Origin: Affinundibacterium nitidum
GTDB taxonomy: Bacteria; Pseudomonadota; Gammaproteobacteria; Burkholderiales; Burkholderiaceae_D
NCBI RefSeq assembly: GCF_014284155.1
Contig: NZ_JACOFZ010000014.1
Coordinates: 1-47,073 of the forward strand
Reading direction: 5' to 3'
Length of the DNA stretch: 47,073 nt
A program made the translations under genes and the position numbers. Each line of letters begins with the position of its first letter. The first letter of the stretch is position 1. The notes beneath the pieces were generated by a model that made no database searches, was not told where the DNA came from, and was given only the letters and a program-made list of their open reading frames with translations. Shown one piece after another: positions 8,923-17,040 of the stretch.

Positions 8923-9705
8923 TCAAACAGAACTCGCATCAGACAAATAGATTTTTGACATTGGAACGGCACTCTCCATCACGATTTGCAGCGCCAATTC
9001 CGGGTCGATTAGCCCCTTACTTGCAAATAAAATCTCTTGTACCGCAACGCCGAACAATACCGGCCAGTCCCCCGGCTTTTGACTGTAGCGCTGAGCGAGT
9101 GGAAATAATTGCGGCCATAAATATTGAACGTAACTAATAGGCAATTCTTTGGCTTTGTGGACGGCGGGTATCCTAGGCACCCCAAAACTAGATTGACCCA
9201 AGGTGTCAGTGACGTGTCTGAAAATATCATGTAAATCGATCAAGCGCTGCAGTCCAACCTTCTGAGATGCACCAGAACTCAAAGACCAAACCGAATACTT
9301 GCTCTCGGCCAAAGGCTTATTGAGCAAATCACCAAAGAAATAACTCACCCCATTTTGTTTACTATTGACGACGATAAATACGTCTTTTTCTAGGCGCCCT
9401 TGTTGATGCACAAATTCTTCTCGCACACTGATTTGACAGGCGTAACCGGCAATCGCTCCCAAGGCGCAGAGAAGTGACTCAAGATGAATACCCTTCTCGC
9501 TCGACATCGCAGAAAACAACTTTGCAGCGACTTCTTTACCGCCTTTTTTCACGCCAAATAGTGGGTCGGCGCTCTTTGTTTCGACTGCTGCGATGCTCAT
9601 ATCCACAGCTACCGGCGTCCTTGATGGCGCGGCGGCGGGCGTAGACTTCGCTTCATCCTTGCCGGAAGCGAGCTCAACTAAACGTTTTAACCATTGAATT
9701 GCCAC
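8923..9705 (-). CDS. Hypothetical protein, unknown family
   Basis: 260 aa, not recognised beyond a vague memory of similar unnamed proteins in Burkholderiales. It has no signal peptide or transmembrane helix. A Lys/Ala/Pro/Thr-rich linker (about 15-55) separates a short N-terminal amphipathic stretch (MAIQWLKRLVEL) from a folded domain (about 60-260). That domain contains KDVFIVVNSKQNGVSYFFGD, LIDLHDIFRHV, and a C-terminal LFGVAVQEILFASKGLIDP segment. Composition suggests a cytoplasmic globular protein. It is flanked by the GGDEF gene (minus strand, downstream) and GtrA; a GGATCC-containing leader precedes the ATG without an obvious strong ribosome binding site. No function is proposed. Confidence 0.7.
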   Translation of the reverse strand: MAIQWLKRLVELASGKDEAKSTPAAAPSRTPVAVDMSIAAVETKSADPLFGVKKGGKEVAAKLFSAMSSEKGIHLESLLCALGAIAGYACQISVREEFVHQQGRLEKDVFIVVNSKQNGVSYFFGDLLNKPLAESKYSVWSLSSGASQKVGLQRLIDLHDIFRHVTDTLGQSSFGVPRIPAVHKAKELPISYVQYLWPQLFPLAQRYSQKPGDWPVLFGVAVQEILFASKGLIDPELALQIVMESAVPMSKIYLSDASSV

Positions 9706-9787
9706 CTACGGATCCTCTGTTGAACAACGCATCTGCGTCTTTAAGCATTTGGGGAAGTGCTCTCAAAGACCGAATGTAACAGAGAGT

Positions 9788-9815
9788 ACCTACGTCGCAA
9801 TGGCGACGTGTAGGT
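9788..9815. repeat. Hairpin-forming inverted repeat
   Basis: ACCTACGTCGC, a 4-nt loop, then GCGAC-GT-GTAGGT: an 11-bp stem with a 2-nt bulge. No T-run follows on either strand, so it is not a standard terminator. It lies in the 235-base gap between GtrA and the unknown protein; nothing else is visible there. Confidence 0.5.
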
Positions 9816-9940
9816 CGAGATTGTGCGCACCTAAATTTTACCCGATTCCATTCAGGCTGCCAGCATACCAGCTGGGTCGCCGCTCAGATATAAGGAAAAT
9901 GCAACAAATTCCCAGCATTCCAGAATATTTCGCACAAAGA

Positions 9941-10351
9941 TCAAGATTGCTCGGTTCTTGCTTTAAAAGCCCATAATTTGCTGCCACCGAAGTTCCAGCA
10001 AAGTCCAATACCAGTTGTAATGACCTGCGCATACCAATGCCACCATAACCAATGTTCAACCATCAAGCTCATTAGGCCATAGTTGAGACACCAACCGATC
10101 CCTAATACAGTAAAGTATTTACTTGCAGCCTCTAAGTGCGACTTTCCGCTAGAAAAAGTTAAGAAATAATTCAGGATATAGTTGACGACCGAGCCAAGGA
10201 TATAGCCCACGGCAGAGCCAATGACTGCTGGCGACTTTTGAAAAATGCTGAGCTGCCACATTACAGCACCTTGTATCGTGAGATATTGGACCGCTGTCCC
10301 TGATAAACCCACCGCGGCAAATTGAATAAACTGTTTCAAGTGGGGATTCAT
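9941..10351 (-). CDS. GtrA family membrane protein
   Basis: 136 aa with four predicted transmembrane helices, the GtrA architecture (about 8-30, 40-62, 78-97 and 105-125). The family start FIQFAAVGLSGTAVQYL and the NYILNYFLTF segment are typical. GtrA-like proteins are thought to help move lipid-linked sugars across the inner membrane for surface-polysaccharide modification. No glycosyltransferase lies next to it here, so the substrate is unknown. It is divergent from slyX. Confidence 0.88.
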   Translation of the reverse strand: MNPHLKQFIQFAAVGLSGTAVQYLTIQGAVMWQLSIFQKSPAVIGSAVGYILGSVVNYILNYFLTFSSGKSHLEAASKYFTVLGIGWCLNYGLMSLMVEHWLWWHWYAQVITTGIGLCWNFGGSKLWAFKARTEQS

Positions 10352-10491
10352 GATTGGTTATGGCTCTCGCAGGACAAAGACCGAAATTATACTCCTGGCG
10401 CTAAACATGCCATTTCATCTTTAATTTATATTTCGTACAAGTGGTGGTGCTCAGTTAGAATCCCATTCACTCTAGCCAACTTGGAAAAGCT

Positions 10492-10704
10492 ATGTCCAAC
10501 GAAGAACGCATCATTGATCTTGAAATTCGTCTTGCACGTCAAGATGATTTACTCGATACCTTAAATACCCAAGTCTATCAGCAACAAAAGAAAATCGATG
10601 AGCTCGAAAAGTTATGCACCGCTCTAGCCGGTCGATTGCGAGAAGTTGCAGTCGCTGCGAATCAAAGACAAATGCCTATCGACGAACGCCCTCCGCATTA
10701 CTAA
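10492..10704 (+). CDS. slyX: SlyX family protein
   Basis: 70 aa, the usual SlyX size. It is almost entirely one coiled coil (ERIIDLEIRLARQDDLLDTLN, then QQQKKIDELEKL) and ends in the characteristic PPHY. The function is unknown in all species; it is cytoplasmic. The GRDP-like gene follows 23 bases downstream, so the two are likely cotranscribed. Confidence 0.9.
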   Translation: MSNEERIIDLEIRLARQDDLLDTLNTQVYQQQKKIDELEKLCTALAGRLREVAVAANQRQMPIDERPPHY

Positions 10705-10727
10705 TATTATGGGGTAGGGAGGTCATC

Positions 10728-11441
10728 ATGCCAGTGTTCTTAAGCCTGTTAGTCGTCGGTTCTAGCTTAGTGAGTTTCGTTTTCTGGTTACGTTATCAAC
10801 GTAGCCAGCGGGCTGATTTCATCCGGACTTACATGTTCCCACCTGGCCTGCTCGATAAGTTGGCACAACGGCGCCAAGATTTGCATCTGAAAGACCGTCA
10901 GCTTGTCGCACGTGCCTTGCGTCAGTATTTTTTGGTCTACCTCAAAAGCGGACTTAAACCCGTTGCGATGCCCTCCCAACTCGTCGATGATTTATGGCAC
11001 GAATTTATTCTTTACACTAGGCACTACCAACAGTTTTGCAAGCAAGCGTTTGGTCAATATATGCATCACACTCCCGCTGCAGTTTTGAGCGAAAATCGAC
11101 GCAGCAATGATGCTTTGCGTCGCACATGGTGGTATGCCTGCCTTGAAGAAAATATCAATCCACAGCGAGCCACGCGCCTTCCGCTGTTATTTGCGCTTGA
11201 TGCCAAATATAATTTGAGTGACGGGTTTTACTACCAAGCAGATTGCAGTGCTCTAAGAGCAAATGGCGATGGTACTGCCTATTGCGGAGGCGATTTTTAC
11301 AATGGCAGCAGCTCTGATAGTGACTTTAGTTTTCCATTTAGCAGCGACGGCAGTCATCACAATTCTGGCGACAGTAGTATCGATAGCGCTGACGGTTCAG
11401 GCTGCAATGGGGGTTGTAGTGGTGGCTGCGGGGGCGATTAA
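10728..11441 (+). CDS. GRDP-like (DUF1399-type) membrane-anchored protein with Cys/Gly-rich tail
   Basis: 237 aa. The ATG at 10728 has GGGAGG 7 nt upstream; an in-frame start further upstream overlaps slyX and is rejected. An N-terminal transmembrane helix (about 3-21) precedes a helical domain with DDLWHEFILYTRHYQQFC, which matches the D..WH..I..T..Y..FC pattern of plant-type glycine-rich-domain (GRDP/DUF1399) proteins. The C-terminus (about 175-237) is low-complexity Gly/Ser/Asp ending in CNGGCSGGCGGD, a possible metal-binding or lipidation-like tail. Function unknown. Its stop overlaps the convergent peptidase stop by 4 bases. Confidence 0.75.
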   Translation: MPVFLSLLVVGSSLVSFVFWLRYQRSQRADFIRTYMFPPGLLDKLAQRRQDLHLKDRQLVARALRQYFLVYLKSGLKPVAMPSQLVDDLWHEFILYTRHYQQFCKQAFGQYMHHTPAAVLSENRRSNDALRRTWWYACLEENINPQRATRLPLLFALDAKYNLSDGFYYQADCSALRANGDGTAYCGGDFYNGSSSDSDFSFPFSSDGSHHNSGDSSIDSADGSGCNGGCSGGCGGD

Positions 11442-12496
11442 GCAACCCACTTTCCATCTTTGAAAACTTGATGTTCACCCAAGATTACCGCTTCCGTTAC
11501 CGCGAAAACATCGACATGATATTTTCCATCGCCGCGCTTGAAATTCGGTTTGCCATAAATGCCATGCTTCGCACCTAATGAAAGGTGAATGCCACACATC
11601 CTCTCGTATGTGCCGATGTCACGAACCAATCGATCTCGATTGAAAGATCGATTTAATCCGAAACCCAATTCACGTAACCAAACCACCTGTTCATCGGCTT
11701 TGATCTTCGCAATTACTTCATCGAACGCAGGGGTCGAATCCAAAACGTCTACGACTTGGCCTTTTTCGATGACTAGAGTAATGGGATGTTCAGGCTTGTT
11801 AACGGAAAAGCTAGTATCACCAAACACGAAAATACGCACTTTCCCACTGACGGCCTCTAGATCTTTTGCTTCGGTAAAAACTTCACCGATGGGGAATTGG
11901 CCACCCCAATTTTTCATATCTTGATAGTCGCCAATGTTCAATTTAGCATCTTCAAAAGAAGAAGCGAACACCAAATGTGCACCTTCACCACTATCAACGA
12001 CGCCATGACTTGCAGTGTCGATCTTCTCTTTCAAACGACGCCCTACACCTCGATAATAGTCTTCGTCATAGGCTAACGAATCAATATATAGAAGAGCTTC
12101 ATCACCAGGCATACGTCCAAGGTGGGGATGCTCAATCACTTTCAGATCTCGCTTAAACAACTCGACACGGATACGGTAAGCATCCATTCGAAAGTTCGTC
12201 GTTTGCACCAACACCACTAAATCACCTGCTGAGAGAGGGGCAAGCGTCGCCAGCACCTGCTCTGGCGTATTCGCGTCAAAGTCAATGAATTGGGCATGAG
12301 GCAAGACATTTTGATATGCCAAACTCAGCGCATGAGAAAGATCACAACGCTGGTCATACACAACGACCGCTTTCGCGCTTGAATTATGTTGAAAACAAAT
12401 ACGAATGACGTCCTTTAAATGACGGGTGGCGGTTTGTATGGCGTCCGCCGGAAGCGCGGTGAAACCTAATTCGACAGAGTTTGGAATGTTAGACAT
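11438..12496 (-). CDS. M29-like aminopeptidase (leucyl aminopeptidase / aminopeptidase T family)
   Basis: About 352 aa from the ATG at 12496 (MSNIPNSVEL). A TTG 33 bases upstream would extend it but has its GGAGG too close. The C-terminal half resembles family M29 metallopeptidases: FPIGEVFTEAKD (first metal-ligand Glu region), ELGFGLNRSF, ERMCGIHLSLGAKHGIYG and a terminal KYHVDVF with the conserved His/Asp. M29 enzymes bind two metal ions and cleave N-terminal residues. The match is by pattern only, so a non-peptidase homologue remains possible. It is on the same strand as, and just downstream of, the Spy-like gene. Confidence 0.65.
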   Translation of the reverse strand: MSNIPNSVELGFTALPADAIQTATRHLKDVIRICFQHNSSAKAVVVYDQRCDLSHALSLAYQNVLPHAQFIDFDANTPEQVLATLAPLSAGDLVVLVQTTNFRMDAYRIRVELFKRDLKVIEHPHLGRMPGDEALLYIDSLAYDEDYYRGVGRRLKEKIDTASHGVVDSGEGAHLVFASSFEDAKLNIGDYQDMKNWGGQFPIGEVFTEAKDLEAVSGKVRIFVFGDTSFSVNKPEHPITLVIEKGQVVDVLDSTPAFDEVIAKIKADEQVVWLRELGFGLNRSFNRDRLVRDIGTYERMCGIHLSLGAKHGIYGKPNFKRGDGKYHVDVFAVTEAVILGEHQVFKDGKWVA

Positions 12497-12562
12497 ACGA
12501 AAAGCAGAAATGGAGGTGGCATAAACCAAACCTCCATTTTATAGGATACCGCTGATCGCGCC

Positions 12563-13096
12563 TTATTTCTTCGGCATATTATGATCCATATCATGGCCAC
12601 CATGACCATCACGCTCCATCATCCCACCATGGCGCATCATTTTTGCCCGGCGATGCATGCGCTTATGCATATCATCGAATGTCTTCTGCTGCTCCGGGCT
12701 CAATACCGTATAGAACGCTTTCATTGCGTCGAGATGCTTCTGCATGATGACCATCCGAGCCTTCGAGTGTTCCATTTGCTTTTCCATCATCGCAGGTGCT
12801 GACAAACTCGACATCGCTTGATGATCGAGACGCTCACTCATCATTCTTGGCATCCCTTGAGCACCTGCTTCAGTGAATGTTTTCCATGCGCCCTCTTGTT
12901 CTGGCGTGATCTTTAACTTATCGTGCATCATCGCATGATGCTTTTCCATACGCTCTTGCATACGTTTTTGCATTTTGTCCGCTCTTTGAGCCTGATCAGG
13001 CCCAGCCGCTTTTGCCGGAGCCTGCGCATAGACACTTGAAACTGCAACACCCATAGCCAATAAAGCCAACACCAAACTTGATTTAATCGTCTTCAT
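12563..13096 (-). CDS. Spy/CpxP-like periplasmic protein, Met/His-rich
   Basis: 177 aa with a signal peptide (1-24, ending VYA). It is helical and carries two LTxxQ-type motifs (ITPEQ and LSPEQ), the mark of the Spy/CpxP family of periplasmic chaperones and stress sensors. Met and His are very abundant, especially at the C-terminus (MMRHGGMM, GHGGHDMDHN), suggesting binding of copper or another metal. It is divergent from an OmpR/EnvZ-type two-component pair, the arrangement of cpxP with cpxRA, so regulation by that pair is likely. The aminopeptidase-like gene follows about 65 bases downstream. Confidence 0.85.
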   Translation of the reverse strand: MKTIKSSLVLALLAMGVAVSSVYAQAPAKAAGPDQAQRADKMQKRMQERMEKHHAMMHDKLKITPEQEGAWKTFTEAGAQGMPRMMSERLDHQAMSSLSAPAMMEKQMEHSKARMVIMQKHLDAMKAFYTVLSPEQQKTFDDMHKRMHRRAKMMRHGGMMERDGHGGHDMDHNMPKK

Positions 13097-13181
13097 GATT
13101 TCTCTTCCTTTTCTCAGTTTTGATCGTATCCTAGTGAATCATTGTAGAACTTGGACCACTAAGAATGTGCGAACACATGGG

Positions 13182-13202
13182 ACAAATAATGCGCTTATTT
13201 GT
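13182..13202. promoter_or_regulatory. Perfect inverted repeat, candidate operator
   Basis: ACAAATAA-TGCGC-TTATTTGT, an 8-bp perfect palindrome with a 5-nt spacer. It lies in the 265-base region between the divergent Spy-like and response-regulator genes. No other feature is clear in that region. Confidence 0.45.
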
Positions 13203-13361
13203 ATTACAGCAAGTGTCAATTGTTTACAGTGCTGTATCGAGGTGTAACTCTAGAGGCGATTCACGGGTCTGATGTTTCGTATTGTTTCAATCAAGGATTA
13301 TGATAACAAGTCGATACAAAATCGCTGCTCACACAACAGCTAGATCACAGATAATGAAAAC

Positions 13362-14084
13362 ATGGAACAGCAAGCTACTATCTTAATCGTTGACGATGAC
13401 CGTGAAATTCGCACTTTATTAGCGGATTATCTTGAAACCCACGGCTACGCGAGCCAAATTGCGGCCGATGGCACTGCTATGTGGGCGATACTCGACAAAC
13501 ATCCAGTTGACCTTCTGGTGCTCGATTTGAACCTTCCCGGTGAAGATGGCCTCAGCTTGTGCCGCAATTTACGCGCCAAATCGAATTTGCCCGTGATTAT
13601 GCTCACGGCACGAGGTGAACCTTTAGATCGCATCCTAGGACTAGAAATGGGGGCAGATGATTATCTGCCCAAACCTTTCGAGCCACGTGAACTGTTAGCC
13701 CGGATTCGTAGCGTCTTGCGCCGCGCCCAAGCCAATCCTAACCAACATGGTGACAGCGCACCGCAAAAATTACGCTTTGGCGATTGGACTTTGGATTTAG
13801 TAGCACGTCATTTGATCAGCCCCGACAATATGGTGATTGCGCTTTCTGGTTCTGAATACCGTCTTCTTAACATTTTCTTAGAACACCCAAATGATGTTCT
13901 CAATCGCGATCAATTACTCAATATGACTCAGGGGCGGGATGCAGATCCTTTCGATCGCTCAATCGACATTCAAATCAGTCGCCTACGTCAAAAATTACGG
14001 GAAGACGCACGCTCTCCACAAATCATCAAGACCGTTCGCAATGGCGGTTATGTTCTCACTGTCAATGTCAGCGCGGAAGTCTAA
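13362..14084 (+). CDS. OmpR-family DNA-binding response regulator
   Basis: 240 aa. The receiver domain (about 5-118) has the acidic pocket D11-D13, the phosphoacceptor D55 (in LLVLDLNLPG), T82 and K104 (LPKPFEP). A winged-helix effector domain follows (about 140-235: GSEYRLLNIFLEHPNDVLNRDQL ... VRNGGYVL). It should be phosphorylated by the kinase encoded 2 bases downstream and bind DNA as a dimer. It is divergent from the Spy-like gene, its most plausible target along with its own promoter. Confidence 0.93.
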   Translation: MEQQATILIVDDDREIRTLLADYLETHGYASQIAADGTAMWAILDKHPVDLLVLDLNLPGEDGLSLCRNLRAKSNLPVIMLTARGEPLDRILGLEMGADDYLPKPFEPRELLARIRSVLRRAQANPNQHGDSAPQKLRFGDWTLDLVARHLISPDNMVIALSGSEYRLLNIFLEHPNDVLNRDQLLNMTQGRDADPFDRSIDIQISRLRQKLREDARSPQIIKTVRNGGYVLTVNVSAEV

Positions 14085-14086
14085 GT

Positions 14087-15475
14087 ATGAAATGGCAAAA
14101 TGATCCCCGCGCATCGCGACTTAACTCTATTTCCACTCGAATTTTTGCAATTCTCATTCTTGGTGTGTTAGCCGCGGCAGCGTTAACCTGGTGGTTCGCT
14201 TTTGGCGAACGGCAAACGACACTGAGTCATGAACGCAATAGTTTCCGGATCGAGCGGGTCAAACACACTGAACAATTGATCCGTGCTTTGGAGGCGCTAC
14301 CGGCAGAAAACCGCAGTGATCTTCTCAAAAGCATGCCACGCTTGGGCCTGCAAATCAGTACAGCTAAACCTGAAAAAAACAACTACGTGCCTAGCGCACC
14401 TTATGCTCAAGCGCTCATTGAACGGCTCGAAGAACACTACCGTGTCAACGCACTGAGCCCAAGTGTAGAAAATTGTTTTATGCGCCCTGACAGTGATCGC
14501 ACAACCGCAGAGCCGTGCGAAGCGCTCTTGATCGAGCTCAAAGACGGCGTCACCTTAAAGCAAAGTATTTCTCCACCTCGTGCGCCGACGCCGCCGATTC
14601 AAACCGAAACCCTATACTATCTGGGAATTTTTCTAAGTTGCGTCGCAGGGTTGGCTTTTTTTGTATCACGAATGACGATCAAGCCATTACTAACCTTAGC
14701 AAAAGCAGCTACTGAGCTCGGACAAGACATCAATCGTCCTCCCTTAATCGAACGCGGCGCCAGTGAAATTTTGCAGGCGACCCGCGCCTTTAACTCAATG
14801 CAAACCCGGATTCGCAACCACATCCAACAAAGAACTCAGATGCTGGCAGCGATCACCCATGATTTGCAAACGCCGTTAACTCGCCTCCGTCTGCGCTTGG
14901 AGAAAGTGGGAGACCAAGAGCTACGCGACAAGCTCATCGGCGATCTATCAAGTATGCAGATGATGGTAAAAGAAGGTCTCGATTTAGCTCGAAGTATGGA
15001 CACTACTGAGGAACTACGTCCACTTGATATTGACTCATTACTTGACAGCATTTGTGCTGATGCCGCCGATGCTGGTCATAATATCGCGTTACTTGGCAAA
15101 TCAAATGCGACCATCTTAGCGAGACCACAAGCATTAAAACGCTGTCTCAACAATTTGATCGACAATGCGATGAAGTATGGCAATTGTGCTCAAGTTGAAG
15201 TCGAGAGATCTGACGACAAAAATCGTGCGACGAATACCAAGTTCATCAAAATATTCATTCGCGATGAAGGACCAGGGATTCCAGAAGACCAATTACTACG
15301 AGTCTTTGAACCGTTCTACCGCATTGAGACCTCACGCTCGCGCGAAACTGGAGGGACTGGCTTAGGATTGACGATTGCGCTCAATATCGCCCGTCAACAT
15401 AATGGCAATTTAGTAGTCAAGAACCGTGCAGGAGGTGGTCTTGAGGCTTGCTTAAGTTTGCCAGTTAAAGCTTAA
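14087..15475 (+). CDS. EnvZ-type sensor histidine kinase
   Basis: 462 aa. TM1 (about 18-38), a periplasmic sensor region (about 40-172) containing two Cys (C130, C144), TM2 (about 176-196) and HAMP (about 196-248). The HisKA domain has H258 in ITHDLQTPLTRLR, and the HATPase domain shows the N box (NNLIDNAMKYG), G1 (DEGPGIP) and G2 (GGTGLGL). The periplasmic region includes the Cys pair and a Pro-rich stretch (PPRAPTPP) just before TM2. It starts 2 bases after the regulator, so the pair is one operon. Confidence 0.93.
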   Translation: MKWQNDPRASRLNSISTRIFAILILGVLAAAALTWWFAFGERQTTLSHERNSFRIERVKHTEQLIRALEALPAENRSDLLKSMPRLGLQISTAKPEKNNYVPSAPYAQALIERLEEHYRVNALSPSVENCFMRPDSDRTTAEPCEALLIELKDGVTLKQSISPPRAPTPPIQTETLYYLGIFLSCVAGLAFFVSRMTIKPLLTLAKAATELGQDINRPPLIERGASEILQATRAFNSMQTRIRNHIQQRTQMLAAITHDLQTPLTRLRLRLEKVGDQELRDKLIGDLSSMQMMVKEGLDLARSMDTTEELRPLDIDSLLDSICADAADAGHNIALLGKSNATILARPQALKRCLNNLIDNAMKYGNCAQVEVERSDDKNRATNTKFIKIFIRDEGPGIPEDQLLRVFEPFYRIETSRSRETGGTGLGLTIALNIARQHNGNLVVKNRAGGGLEACLSLPVKA

Positions 15476-15498
15476 ACAAGCCTTGCTACGACGCGACA

Positions 15499-15984
15499 TC
15501 AAACACCGCGATGGTGTTGACGAATACGTTCTCGCCATTCACCGATAGCGGCTAATGCAGCTTGGAATTCACGTTCAATCAAATCGGCCTCATGTGTCGT
15601 AATTACACGGTCCATCATTGCTGCGGAGACGGCCTCGGCCGCATTGCCAACTTGGCTCATTACTCGACAGACCGTTTGTGATAAATCGTCATCGGTAAAT
15701 TCACGAGGTTCAGGTACCAAAAAACCCGCCATACCGTGTCGTGCTAACATCGCATGCAAAGGCAACAAAGCGTCTTTCACACCAGCTTCCTGGCACAAGG
15801 CAACAATCTCAGAAACCTCTTCAAAAGAAGGGTAATGCGTTTCGATTCCGGGCGCCAATTTATTTCTTAGTACATTGACTGACATTTTCAGGTCCGATGC
15901 TAAGGCTTCAAGTCCGCCGGGATACGCTCGTGCGACTTTGTATAAAGCATCATGCTGATTCATATCGGAGTATCTGCGTGTCAT
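15499..15984 (-). CDS. Phage regulatory CII-like (CP76) family protein
   Basis: 161 aa, chosen from the ATG at 15984 because AAGGA lies 7 nt upstream; the ATG 7 codons later has none. The N-terminal half (DALYKVARAYPGGLEALASDL, then VLRNKL) is the CII/CP76 regulator pattern (Pfam PF06892), with a helix-turn-helix-like segment, and is followed by PSFEEVSEIVALC. Such proteins occur in P2-like prophages and as stand-alone genes in Burkholderiales. No phage genes lie nearby, so it is probably a domesticated regulator. It is convergent with the kinase. Confidence 0.8.
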   Translation of the reverse strand: MTRRYSDMNQHDALYKVARAYPGGLEALASDLKMSVNVLRNKLAPGIETHYPSFEEVSEIVALCQEAGVKDALLPLHAMLARHGMAGFLVPEPREFTDDDLSQTVCRVMSQVGNAAEAVSAAMMDRVITTHEADLIEREFQAALAAIGEWRERIRQHHRGV

Positions 15985-16077
15985 GAAAAATCCTTACTAA
16001 GAAAAAGGCCGTCTACGGGCAGGCGCTGCAAATTGTACAGAATTGTTGCCGAATTAACCATCAAATTTATATTTCAA

Positions 16078-17001
16078 TTATGCCCGACTGAGCGCAAGCC
16101 TCTGCGTCATTAACTGCAACCAGCGGTCACTGCCATCAACATCGCTTACCACCAATGAAAAATCCGTCACTGTACGCGCAGCGCGCTCAAGAAGTTGAAT
16201 ATCGGCTTCGTGCTGACGTGCAACATGGGGATCTTCCAAAAACAAAATACGACGTATTTTTTTCTCTAGTACCAATTCTGCGATTTGCGCATCTCCACCC
16301 ATAGGCCCCGACAAAAAGGGTTGTACCCAATAGCGGCCAGCGTCAACACCTTTGATACGTTGCGCCAGCTGATTTAACAATGAACCAGTGGTGCCAGTCG
16401 CATAACGATGTTCAAATTGATCAAGAACATGAAAATGCTTCTCAGCGATTTTCAACATTTTCTGTTTCATCGCATCATGCGCAATCAAGGCAATGCTTTC
16501 TTTGGCGAGATCGAAACCACGACCTTCACTTAGGTGCGTGGTGGATCCGCTAGTGAGGGCTTCCAACTCCAACCATTCACAAGCACTCGCCAAGGTTGAT
16601 AAAAATGGCTTACCGTGAATCACACATTGGCGCTTCAATGCAAGAGCCTCAGGAAACACCGACGATGGATCAACTGGATCAATCAAATACACCACTGCGT
16701 CGACCGAGTTATGTGGGTCACTATTGACGACGTGCGCAACCAATTTCATTAATCCACCATCACGGCCATAAGGAAAACGAATATGTGGATCGCAAAGTTG
16801 ACTCAGTCCATGCGAATGAATTGCATCTAAAGTTCTACCCACAACAACCCACTCAGGATTCAGTGCAAGTATCGATTGTTCTCCGCGCTTAAACAATTGC
16901 ACGAGGGCTGAGCCAGCGGCATCTTGATGCGATCGATTAGCAATCAGGCCGATCCGCAGACGCGGTTTTAAAGGACTCACTAGAGCTTCTGGGTTTGCCA
17001 T
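16078..17001 (-). CDS. Tandem methylglyoxal-synthase-fold protein
   Basis: 307 aa from the ATG at 17001; a TTG 12 bases upstream is the alternative. Two methylglyoxal-synthase-like halves are visible. The C-terminal half (about 165-300) keeps the enzyme signatures: IALIAHD (H175, D176), ATGTTG (201-206), SGPMGGD (to D237), and D257 then H264..D267, matching E. coli His19/Asp20, ATGTTG, Asp71 and His98/Asp101. The N-terminal half (about 14-145) follows the same order with altered residues (LIANRS, VVGRTLD, YGRDGG, DPVDPSSVFPE). Family MgsA is about 150 aa and makes methylglyoxal from dihydroxyacetone phosphate. It is the last gene of the HD-GYP/EAL operon, 39 bases after the EAL gene. Confidence 0.8.
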   Translation of the reverse strand: MANPEALVSPLKPRLRIGLIANRSHQDAAGSALVQLFKRGEQSILALNPEWVVVGRTLDAIHSHGLSQLCDPHIRFPYGRDGGLMKLVAHVVNSDPHNSVDAVVYLIDPVDPSSVFPEALALKRQCVIHGKPFLSTLASACEWLELEALTSGSTTHLSEGRGFDLAKESIALIAHDAMKQKMLKIAEKHFHVLDQFEHRYATGTTGSLLNQLAQRIKGVDAGRYWVQPFLSGPMGGDAQIAELVLEKKIRRILFLEDPHVARQHEADIQLLERAARTVTDFSLVVSDVDGSDRWLQLMTQRLALSRA

Positions 17002-17040
17002 TGTTATGTTCAATCTCCAACGCTAAAAATTATTCTTCAT

